Made by a program: the position numbers and the translations under genes. The notes beneath the pieces were generated by a model. The model ran no database searches. It had not been told where the DNA came from and saw only the letters and a program-made list of their open reading frames with translations. From Dipetalonema caudispina (Eukaryota > Nematoda > Chromadorea > Rhabditida > Onchocercidae), in the NCBI GenBank assembly GCA_013365325.1, contig JABVXV010000032.1, positions 1-64,000 of the forward strand: DNA of 64,000 nt. Reading direction: 5' to 3'. How positions within the stretch are numbered: the stretch's first letter is position 1; each line of letters starts with the position of its first letter. Below are positions 49,542 to 61,171 of the stretch, one piece after another.

Positions 49542-52346
49542 TCAGTCCTCATTATCTTCCCCAGCATCATCGGCTTCTTCGAAAATATCATCGAAATTAT
49601 CATCGTCGCCGGAAACTCCAGCATTTTCATCCATTTCTGGCACCAAAAAGTATTGCAGCGGATTCGGCCAAAGGTCGTCCTTGATTAACTACAACAAAAT
49701 ACCTAATGTATAAAGTAGAGGTTAGCAAAACGTCTTAAGTATAAAAAAACAGCAAAGTTTGATACGTGAAGTATAAACATCAACATAAGATTATTACAGT
49801 AGGAAAACAATACATGGGAAATGCTCTAATCTTTTTCGAATTAAACTTGTTAGAAAATTATTTAAGAAGCTATTAAACTTACTTCTGCAATTTCGTCGTT
49901 ACTTGGATCCTGATTATCTGATAGCCAAGCGAAAAATGAACGTGGCGCTGGTGTTGCATCACCGCTACTCTGACTCTTGGTTTTCACCTTTAAGGGAAGT
50001 AGACTGCACTGTAATCAAAAACGAAACTCATGAAGATGGAAGTAAATATTTGGAAGAGATGGTACATACTTTATTCAGGAGATCATTATCCGGTTTCCAT
50101 TTGATGACAGTCGTGGTACTTGTCGGTTCAAAATCACCGAGGAAAAATTCCTTGACAAGCTGAGTATTTTCGAAAAACGGATTCTCATCAAATGTCAATT
50201 TAATCCTATATCCGGATTTGATATCATCAAACTCTTCCACCTAAAAGAATCAATTCTAATAACAAATCATAGGAGTGTCATTTTCGAAGTCATCTCTGGA
50301 GAGTAAAAGCTAAACAACTTGTATATATGAACTACAAAATTAAACAGTAATGTAGGGTAATGGATATTGGAAATAATAATATACTTCGAGATGACAATAT
50401 TCCAAGTTTTAAGAAAACTAGAAGAGTTTTAAAAATAGACAAAACATCCTAGAGTGAAATCAAAAAAGGAAGTTGCAGAATTCATGGAAAGACAAACCTC
50501 AACCGTAGTAAGGTAATGTAAGCATTCTTCTTCTTCTTCGTCCAATATCGCGCTGATATTTGGATGGTTGACAAACTAAATAAAAAAAAAGTTTTAACGA
50601 ATCCAACTGATTTACTTAGGCAAGCAACAATTAGAAACCGAAATGTGGACTTTTCAGGAGTACATTATGACCAAAACGGCTGTTCTCTTCCTAAACTATG
50701 TTAACTAAATGGCTGAACAAGTTTTGCTCTATTGTAATTTGAATTCCCACAGTACTTCAAATCCTTCTATGCGAGTTAAGTTAAAAAGCATTTTTGTTTC
50801 GCCCTTATTCAGTTTCCACTTTTCAATGCAAGAAATTACAAACTTTTTATTCCTCTATTAACACACGGCAGATTATAGAATTTCCATCCCAACTTTATCA
50901 CTAATCTAGGTCCTACAGTACAGCCCAAAAAAAACTAAACCTTCATCAGTGCATAACACAAAATTATTTGAAAAACTTACTGCAGTGACCCAAAAATTCG
51001 GAATGTCGCGGACAAGGTCGTTGCGTTTGTCGAAAAATGGCTTTCGAAGAGAATTGTACTTCTGTTCAACCTTTAAAGAAGTGCTTCCGATTTTCTCTCA
51101 ACAAAATTAAAAAAAACTCAACTATAACACGACATGAAGAACCTATTGCGAAAATAACGCTGAACATCATTGAAGCACTATGATATAATTCTACCGAAAC
51201 GCCATCACTCCTTGGTCAGAAGAAGAGAACCAAACCATTGCAATAGGTTATTAAGACGATAAAACGGAACAATTCTGAGGTGTGCATTTCCAAATTTTTT
51301 CCAGGAAACGCACACGTCGACTATCATGCAGGTGCACCAGTGTCACAGTCGTTTCATGTTAGATTTGTGAAGTCTAGGACTTGCAAGTAACTTCTGAATA
51401 AAAGTAAACCATTAAGAAAATTAAGAAAATGATGCGAAAACTAGCCTTTAATATTTCTTCGCTTGCTTTCTCATTCAATGAATCTATTTCGCTCTGCACT
51501 TGATCAATTTGCTCTAGGATTTTTTGCGTGGCAGCATCATAATCACCCACCTGGAAGCAAAAACATAAGCAAATATGACGTATCACAATGCATGCTTGAA
51601 AGTCGAACCTGTTTTCAAAAAGTGGTAAAAGTTATGTAAAATCAGGTGACAGAGAGCAATCGTAATTGTTATGCAAAATGAAGAAAAGAGACTGAGCGAT
51701 GATCTCGAGTGACTTTTGAAGTGCTGCAAAAAAGTACACACTTCATGTCGAATGTCTTAGCGTCATCGTATAAGTGTAATCAGTAAAGCACACTGAACTA
51801 TAAGAAAGCTGCTCCAGTACGGTTATTTGTTTCAGCTGTGTATAAATTTTTGAGAGGCTCCTAATAAGTTAAGTCGCAATTTTTGGAATCTCCCGATAGA
51901 TCTACAAAACTTCCGTAGTGTACCTATAAAGCTGACACTTCAAGAAAATCCAGAAGACTGAATTTTTTTATGGATTAGACTTAAATACATGAGGTACTTT
52001 GAGAAAAACCATGCTACCCTAGTCGAACCGAAACTTCGGCATTCCTTCTAGCCTTCCTCTCGAATCGAAAACAACAGTCTTTATTTTTATGAACCAACTA
52101 GGCCCATAATTTCAATCAATTTATATAAAATAACTTGATACATGTGCTCATAGGATGCTTCCTATACCCTTACTCTTGATGGACAATAAAAAAACAAAGA
52201 ATGATTATTCTTTGTACAGTAGTACTCCAATTAAGGTTCATATTTAAAAACTATTAAAATAAAAAAGCCGAATTTCAAACTGCCTTCGAGCTATCGCCAT
52301 TTGTTTCGTTATCCGTCTTGCAGCGCTTCGCTACTGGTTCACCCAT
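49542..52346 (-). CDS. SET: SET/TAF-I family histone chaperone (NAP1 superfamily)
   Basis: Minus-strand exons 52346-52281, 51550-51446, 51070-50981, 50575-50498, 50240-50070, 49987-49883 and 49688-49542 give 253 residues. The N-terminus [10 protein letters not shown] is short and basic. The dimerisation helix follows ([38 protein letters not shown]). The earmuff domain has [46 protein letters not shown] and [10 protein letters not shown]; then SFFAWLSD and [17 protein letters not shown]. The C-terminal acidic tail is only about 30 residues, shorter than in vertebrates. SET binds histones, blocks their acetylation as part of INHAT and inhibits PP2A; it is nuclear. C. elegans SPR-2 belongs to this family. 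The intron after 51446 begins with GC. The gene is divergent from the RSBN1-like gene. Confidence 0.95.
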
Positions 52347-53808
52347 TATCACACGATACTGTTTCCGTTACACCAAGACAGGAAGTTGAACTAATCGATA
52401 CAGCCCACTAAAAATATATCGGACAATGCTAACGCTGTGCCCGAAATCCCTCGCGAGGTCTGTCGGTTATAATATAACGTCCAAGCAGTAAATAGCAAAC
52501 ATTTGCATATTTTACATTGCACTTCCTAAAGTAATGTCCATTTCGGGCCTCATGACTTATCCATTTGATATTCAAGCACATCACATGAATGAGTGTGAAT
52601 GTCAGATGTATAAGTGGTCCTTGAACTCTCTTATAAAAATAAAGTTACATAACTAGGTCCAACATGAAAATATGTACAACAACCTGAACCTACAACTCGA
52701 CCACTCCACTCATCCGATTACATCCTCTTCGCCCTAAAAACATACATCCAAAATTTAATGAAGCCCATTTTTCAGCAGCGAGACCACATTGCAACAAACT
52801 GTTCCGGATAGATGAAGTAGAGATGTTGCGTTGCTTAAGAGTGCCACAAACATTCATCGCAGGAACAATCAGCTGGTTTGAATTGGGGTTTATTCATTTT
52901 TAATTATTTACATCTATATGGAGTTGCAGTTGTTAGGTAGCGCTACGCAGCTCCAATGATCAATGCACATTTGCGCCTCCTCTTGCTCCCAATGCCAAAG
53001 GAAAGCCAATCTCTTCCCTCACCTCTCCCCTTACTCTTTATACAGCTTATGTGTTTATGAGGTCTTTGTTATATCTTGAAACGATTGTTTTGACTACGGT
53101 TGGTATCCTTGGCAGTATCTCAAATGGCGTATGGTTTCGAAAATCCACAAAACTGTGGATGGTATGAAAGCTTCGGTTTTGTGCGGTTGGGCTGGGACAT
53201 TTATTAATGGTTTGGTAGGATTTTTAAGTTGAGGGTCGGTTACAGGTCATCTTGTGACCTAGTGAGTTGGAGAGCTGAAATTGGAATTTAATTTGTATAG
53301 ATAAAGAGGATTTCAAAACTTTCGGTGCACATTTAAAACTGTGCAACTTTTTGGGCAAGAAATAATAAGAAAAGTAAAGGGAATGGAAAATGACACGATT
53401 CGAAGTATTATTACATGCTGCTGGTATAATCCCGTGTGGTTCTGATTATGGATGCTAATACTGACTCGTATGCTTGTCGAACACTGTTATCTGATCAAGT
53501 AGCTGATTGGAAACTGCATGTGGTATTCCTTTATGGAATGCTACCGTGCATTTTTGATCTTTGGTTGATATAGGTCTCTTTGCGAAAGTGAGCAAGCTGA
53601 CCAAAAACAAAATCAGGTCGTAGAAATTAAGGAATTTCTCGCATACCTTGGAAAGTACTGTGTTTTATGCCTCTGATTTGAGATTTAAGTGTTTGTTCAT
53701 TTCATCTATCGTTCCATTTGTTTTTGTTTGGTTATGAAAAGCATACGCTTTTAGCACACTATAATATACATAATTAAAGAATTTCTTTGCAGTTCCAAGG
53801 ATTCGACA
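52347..53808. other. Divergent promoter region between SET and the RSBN1-like gene
   Basis: About 1.46 kb between the divergent start codons. No exon was found on either strand. A less AT-rich patch lies at about 52940-53170. On the right, ttctttgcag at 53783-53792 is a likely spliced-leader acceptor 16 nt before the ATG of the RSBN1-like gene. On the left, ggaaacag on the minus strand precedes the SET ATG by a dozen bases. Confidence 0.5.
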
Positions 53809-56800
53809 ATGAATATGCACCGTAAAGTAAAATGTTCAGCCGCAGTGGAAGCTTCTAAGGTTGTCTGCTATTTATCGCTCTGTACTTAGTCACTTGAAGG
53901 AGCTGTTTCAACTGATTGCTATAAAAGTCAAGAATTATTGAGGATCTTGCTGACAAATTGGAATGCTTCACGGTTAATGAGCTTATTCTGGTATCTAGCT
54001 AAAAAGGGAAACCCGTTTCATTTATTCGTATGAGTAAATCTACAAGCTGTTGTAGAAGTGCTAGAAATTTCTGTTTCAGGTACATGAACAGACTCATTCA
54101 GTTATAAATGATGCCTTATATCATTGTCCTCCACCACCTAAACCTCCGTTTGCTATGGGGAAAGTTCGGCGTGGGCCGGTTACACCTCCGAGTTCTGATG
54201 AGAGTCGTTCATTGGCAAATAATGATGTGAGTTCTCCACTTTGCTCTACCAACATAAAATGTTCTCAAAATACCAGACATACATCGCTGATTTAATTCAT
54301 CTGGGCAATTTATTGTGTGTTTTTTTTTGTAGTACAATTCAAGTACCTTGTTGTGTTTAGACAGCAAACCGACCAAATATCGGTGGAGACGGATACCTTG
54401 CAGCAAATCCCGGTCGTAATCTTCTGAGCGGGGTGACAAATGTTTCAGCAAGCCTTCCAGTTTCCGCTGAGCGGTTAGTGAGTTATTTCTTATATTGATT
54501 GTCACGATCAAGTGACGTAAATTTGCAGCAGGAAGAGTGACGTACGCATAGAAATATTTTCAGGACATCAAGGCGTGGCCCACATACGCCACCATATCCT
54601 CCAAAGTCACCCGATTCTCGATCACCATCACCAATAATCACTGAAAAACCAGCAAATATAAAGTCGGTCGTGAAGCCAACAGCAACGAGAGATCGAAGTC
54701 CAGTAATTGTCTTACCTACAGTTAATTTATGTAAACCGAACTATTCCGGTAACACAAATCTTGGAGGATATCCTGGTCTGTTTTCTTTCATTTTACTTTG
54801 TTCTTTTACCCTTATTCTAATTACCGATAAGATATCGGACGTTACCACAAAATCTAAAAAATTCACCCCTAGACGCCTACACAATTGATAGATATTAATA
54901 GACCTTCGGTATGCATTATTGGATTCATGCACCATATCATGAATTTCTGTTTACCGGTTTAAAATTACTAGTTGAGGTGAATGTAAAAGGTTTGTTGAAG
55001 TTCGTCATAAGACCATCCATGAGCATGATGCAAAATATATACGTTTCAATTATTATCATTTGTTTAACAGTTACTAAATGAACATATCTTAGGTAACAGT
55101 GGTATGCCACAAATGACTTGTTTCGGTTCCTTACCGAGTATGCATGTACAGCCATTTCTGATGATGCAAGCGGCTTCAACATCTACCACCCTGCCGCCGT
55201 ATATGAATACTCAGACGAACAACCATGCAACTGGAATTTTTCAAACCCCTACTTGGTCAGCGGATTCTGGCTTTGGAGTTTGTCCTCCCTTCAATTTCGC
55301 TTCATCAGTTCCGAAGTAAGTTTTTCATTAATATTAGAATGGTATCAAATCTATCGCTGATGATTCGACGAAGTTTTTGTCATGTTTTTTTTGATATTCA
55401 TTTAAACAAAACACGATCAACTTATCAACTGTCGCTGAACGAAGAATAGTATAGATTAGGATGCTGAGCCATATTTTACATGTCACTTTGCTACAGTAAA
55501 CATTTTTGGGCTATCGAAGAAATTTTGCAAAGCAGTTACTGGCAGAACACTGAACAAAGAAGTTGCCTTCAAAAACTTTACTTTATCAACTGAAATAACT
55601 TTAAGCAAAGTTGCTTGCCTTCCATCCCAACACTTCTCATTAAGTGAATCGTAAAGATTGTCTTTTAAAAATCGTTTTCCTTAAACCTTATTGTGGACAT
55701 GAGATTTCTCGTTTTTACAGAATTTTAACCAAGAGTTTTTTAGCGAACACGTACTCGGGCCTGAAGTACTTGCCGTTCCTCCACCTCCACCACCTCCTCC
55801 ACCACCAAATGATATGCGGCTAGTGTCACAGTCAAGTTTTTGCATGAAAAACAACAACACTTGTTCTGTTAAGGGTGATCCGAAGCCAGGTACATATTAA
55901 TGAAACTCCAACATTGATTAAATTGTTGGTTGATTACTGCCGTTTTTCATTAAATTAGGATCTTGGAATAGATTAAAACCAAGTAAATATTAACTGAAAT
56001 CAGACTTCAAGTTAAATTTTGTGTGATAAGAGCATTGCTTCAACTGGTGTGTCGATTTCAGGAACTCCTTCTGTTATTAAACCGAAGGACATACCAATGG
56101 CTTTGGATCCGATACTGCTCGATCTCGCCGACTTGTCGCCGAAACCACGAGTTTCTAAGTCAACAAAACCTGCACGCTTCCAAAGCGAAAGAAAGAAATT
56201 ATCTGTGCGCAGAGACTCAGTTGTTAAAGAAGGTCACGGTGCTTTGGACACAAAAAGTAGTGAACAGAAGTGTACTTTCAAGTTAGTTGGGGCTGGAAAA
56301 AAAGAAAGTGATAAAAAAGCAAAAGAAGGAGTCAAGACGATTAAAGTTTTGAAACCATCCGAAAAGATAAAACGTGAAGAATTGGATGGTGTAGAAAATA
56401 AGAATCCGAAGCCAGTAACTGATGATCCACATGAAATCAAACGGGCAACTAATAACTCTCTTGAATCGATGAAGAGTGATAGGGAAGTAAGTAAGGGTGC
56501 ATCGAGTAGTACTCTTTCAAATGATGACAATGGTTCGCTAATAAAATTTGAAAGTGATAGAAAAATAACGACAGTAGATAAAAATAAGACGGATGTTACT
56601 GTTATCAGAACTGGTGAAATCCAGCAATCCGAATTGAATTTGGAAATTAAGCAGATAGCAGACAGCGATGTACTTGAGAGACGATTGACTATTGCTAATT
56701 CGGAGGATGGTATGTTATTTCTTTTGAGTAGATAATTTTTCGAGAACTTTATATTTTTCTTTGTGCAAAATTTTGATTTTGAGGCTAATATTGATACTCT

Positions 56801-59800
56801 GTTTATGACGAAAGTAGTTCATACATGTTACAATAGTTTTTGATTTAGAAAATTAGCACACAGGCTACGATTAGTAAGCATTATTTACAGAATTTTTTTT
56901 AGAAAAAAAACCACATCGAGGATTTGAAGAAGTTCGAGAGGTTGAGGAAATGGTTATGGAAAGGATTGTTGTTGTTCCAGAGGATGATTTGAATGGAGAT
57001 GAATTGACGTCGTCTACTGATTCAGAAAGGAATCCTACTCCGGATAATGTAGTTTCATTTTCATTGGTGTTATTGCGCTCCACCGATTTTGAGTTAGGAT
57101 ACTTATTTCGATTTACAGCAGCAAAATTTATTGTAAATTTCATTTTAGACTCAGTTTTTCGGAGTCTCTGTGATCTCATCAAATGAAAATCATGAAGATG
57201 GAGTTGTTGAACTTGGACCACCAGCTTCTCCAGCACCTGGACTGTGGTTAGTTCATTGGTATTTTATTTTATGTTGCTTCTGCTGCTCGTCTAGATTAAT
57301 TTGTTTTGGCATCATAGTTCTAGGAGTAGTAAACTTCCTGTTAATTTTTAAATGATTTATGTTTGTGTGTGCTTATTATTATTACTACTTTTTTTTGTAA
57401 CTCAAACTGTCGGTGCCGCATTTACGATACGGAGAGCATAGGAGAAATTCATCAATTATTTTTATGCAGGTGTGTAAAAAGAATGAAGATTCGGAATATA
57501 AAGTAGATGTGAACCTCACGTTTTTGCATGCTTTTTAAAATCAATCGAAATATTTGAAATGATTTTGTTATATAACTTTGAAGAAAGATAACATGATTAC
57601 TTTTAAAGAGTGGAGTAATTTTTGAGAAATCAATCTTACATTCATCTTTTCAAGTTGATGTGATTATTGAGCTGTAAAAGATGCAAAATCTCCCATGACA
57701 TCTTTCCTTCGTCCAACTGAAACTGCTCACGTCAAAACATCATTAATAAGTGAACATAGCACACAGAGTTTGGTTTCGTACTCTACTATCAACGTTCCAT
57801 TTTACAAAATGTGTAGTGCCTCTCAGTTGTACCGTTTTATGTATTCTATTTACTTACATTCAACTTTACGTCTTCTCTGTTTCTTCTTGGCTGCCTTCTC
57901 AGCATTCTCCTTTGTTAACAGTAGTTTTCATGGAATTGCAGTCGGAAGTTACAGGAATTTGGTTTTGTATTTTGAAATGCTGCAAGGATTTCAAAGGATT
58001 TAGACAGTTTGTCTCATTCTTTCGTTGCAAATATTGATAAAAATATTCTGTCAAGATATTTTCGCTGTAGGCTTATTGTGATTAGGAAAGAATTGTAAGA
58101 GACAGTGAATAGCAAATAAGCATACCACCAGTTATTTTTTTCGCGTATTGGGTGGGACTTACAGACTTTCTTGGAAAGACAGGTAGCTTATATTCATAAC
58201 TTCTTCGCTACTGTTTCAGTGGACGTGAATGTTCATCTCCATCAACAAGTGGTTTCACCGATTCCACACCAAGCGGTTCGTTAAAGCAGGCAATCACGAC
58301 AGATGTTGCAGGTTGTTCAAAAACTCTGCTGCATGGCAATAAAAGTGTGTCACGGCATAAAAAGGTTCATGATCAGCTGCCAAAGATTTCCGAAAAGGTT
58401 CTTTTTTCGAGACACTTTTTTTTGTAATACATTTTTGATTACTTGATATTTTATTGGGAATTTTATTCTGTAAAACTGGAGGTGTGTTTTAGTTTCGAAA
58501 GTACATTCATGTCGTGACGCATCCAAATGGTGGCGCTTCGATGCTTAAGGCAGATTGGTCCAAAATTAAGGAACATTTCAGTGGCTCCGAGTTGGATGAG
58601 TTTACCGTGGAGTTTGTGACATTCGGCTTAGCCGAAGTTGACAGCACGCCGGTCTTTGTAATCGCTGTTATTGAGAACGCTGCCGAATACCTTCAGGCAA
58701 GAATTACATTTAAAATTTTCATTAGTACCTTTTTGAAGTGTCTTTACTTTGTTGTCTTAGTGAAATTAAGCCTGAAGGGATTCCAATCATGTGGTCCCTA
58801 ACTTATCAAAATAAAAAACTTGATATTTGATTACAGAATGGTTTGGAATATTTTGCCAAGAAGTTTCCTCATATGCCAGTAAAAATTGGATCACTCACCA
58901 GTAAACAGTGTGTTAGTACAACGACTGTTTCGGAATATTATAGTCATGTTATGGAGACTTGTCACCATGGAACTTTTAGGTGAGCTAATAACAGTTCAGA
59001 TTAGCTAATTGTTTTTGAAATGTCTGTGGAACCATCCGGAAGTCTTCGTGATGCTTAGTGAGAAATTTGTAGGAAAGACCCCATCAATCGTTACATCACG
59101 GTACGAGAAAAACAGCTGTTGAGTATAGTCGAAGCGCTACTGGGCGTATGTTCCAGAAGCTTTAAACATTTTGGAGAAACAAAATGCCATGTACTTAGCA
59201 GTTAAATACAGGTGAAACAAACCACTGCCAACTTGACTGCGAATTGTATTTTCAAACTATTCCAGAACACGAAACGTGGTGAGAATAGACTGTCTGGATT
59301 AGCTCTTTGTCGTTTTACTGAACTGTTATATCACTTTAATCGTATCATTGTAGTATAGTTTGATTTGAAATTTCCTTTAGATATGGTCCATTACACTCGC
59401 TGAGTCTGGTGGGAACGAGACAGGAAGAATGTGGCAATTATTTCAAAGTTTGCTTTATATCGTATTGTTTTGATGTTTAGGCTATTTTTTTCTTCTAAAT
59501 TTTTTTTCGTGGTTTTTAATTTGGATCATGTTTTTAAGGAACTAATTGAATGGTTGGAAATGTTCCCAATGCTAAAGCTTCTAATGCCTTGGGGCGAATG
59601 GTCTGGAGCAGATCTCGAAAGTCCTTCTGATAGTGATGATGGACCTATTTTTTGGGTACGTCCAGGCGAACAGGTATGTTCACTGATTATATACATGTAA
59701 AAAAACTGTTAAATTAGTGCAGTTTTTTATGCCTACCTGTGAACGTTTCTTCTATTAAACAATCTTTCACTTATTCATGATTGGCATTTTGTATCTTCTT

Positions 59801-61171
59801 TTGCTCTTATAGATGATAAGGACTGATGAGATGAAGGAAGATTTATCATCCAGAACTCGAAAACGAAGCACATCAGTTCGCTCACATCTGCCTTCCTACA
59901 GGTTTAAAATGTTCTTAGTCTTTATTCTTTAATATAATTATCACTTGTATCAAATGTTTATTGTTGTTTATTTTTACTAAAAATGCTAATTTTTTTAGGT
60001 GCCGAGAACCACGTGAGTTCTTTTTCGAAGATCGGACACCTTGTCATGCTGATCATGTAGGTGATGGATTGGAAAGGCGTACAACGGCCGCAGTTGGTGT
60101 ACTTCAGTCAATCTATGGACCAACGGAAAAGAAAAAGTAAGTGAATGGTAAAGATTTTTCTTTCCATTTATATGGAACGCTTCATTATCTTGCAAAATTC
60201 GATAAATCAAATTGAAATTGACTGTGCAAGACAATTCACTGTTGTACAGATTTGTATTTTTGTAGGAGTAAAATAGGAAGAAGGGCGGTGAAAGATGTCG
60301 TTTGTTTCCATGCAAGTGACTTCGAAAGAATTGTTGATGAGTTACAGCTGGACCTTTATGAACCTCCGATGTCACAGGTATAATCACATTTCCTGAACTT
60401 CTTTCGCAGTCTTTTTTTGTTGAAATTCTGTGTTTGTAGTGATATCTTGCTACTTTTTAATTTGCTGTAATTCAGATGAGCAGTTCTACTCATCCTGATT
60501 ACACGTTACTTTCAGTGCGTACAATGGGTTGAAGAGGCAAAATTAAATCAGTTAAGAAGAGAAGGAGTTCGTTATTCACGATTTTTGGTAAATTTTATGC
60601 CCTAGCTCTCAAGTATTGAACTTACTGTTGACTGACTTAACATCCTTGTTTTTGAGATAGTAGGTAATGGGGATAATATAGGTAACAAGGATAGTTCGAA
60701 GTATTGTTTTATGCTTTATTTGCATCGCTGCATAACTGTTAGCGTTTCCATTAACTTTTTAGTTGCATGATAATGATGCTTACTTTCTGCCTCGGAAAAT
60801 AATCCATCAATTTCGAACTATAAGTGCTTGCGCTTCGATTGCCTGGCATGTGCGTCTTAAGCAGTACTACAGCGACAATGCGGAAATGGAAGCAGATGAA
60901 AATGAAGAGGTTGTAAAAGAAGTGGATGTGGAAGAAAACGAAAGTGGGAATCCTCGAAAACGAAAGAAGGATGATACGAAAAAGTGTGGGAAGTGGAAGG
61001 GGTAAGCTTTGATGTTCTGTTCTTAAGTTCATTGAATGTATTTAAAAGATTTAGGATGAAGGTGATTGGCTTTCATTCTTTAATATCACTGAAATTCTCT
61101 GTTCCTTCAGAAAAGACCGTTCGAAAAAAGCGAAACGTTCGGACGATTGTGGACCAAAATCTTCCAAATGA
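53809..61171 (+). CDS. RSBN1: RSBN1/DPY-21-type JmjC protein (putative H4K20me2 demethylase)
   Basis: Twenty exons: 53809-53859, 54080-54226, 54361-54473, 54564-54775, 55093-55315, 55744-55889, 56062-56709, 56903-57048, 57149-57246, 58220-58397, 58493-58696, 58837-58979, 59381-59447, 59539-59673, 59813-59901, 59999-60136, 60266-60377, 60516-60587, 60763-61001, 61111-61171. They give 1073 residues. The first 650 are disordered, Pro/Ser/Lys-rich, with a run of ten prolines in exon 6. The conserved part starts at about 655: [113 protein letters not shown]. These are hallmarks of RSBN1/RSBN1L and C. elegans DPY-21, a JmjC H4K20me2 demethylase of the dosage compensation complex. Likely Fe(II) ligands are His883, Asp885 and His989. 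The C-terminus is Lys/Arg-rich, NLS-like. The donor at 57243/57246 is ambiguous; the intron after 58696 is GC-AG. Confidence 0.94.

Noticed and set aside
49016..49688. Plus-strand frames of 126 and 134 codons overlapping SET
   Set aside because: They are antisense to the SET 3' region and its last coding exon. The residue mix follows the acidic codons of SET, and no domain is seen.
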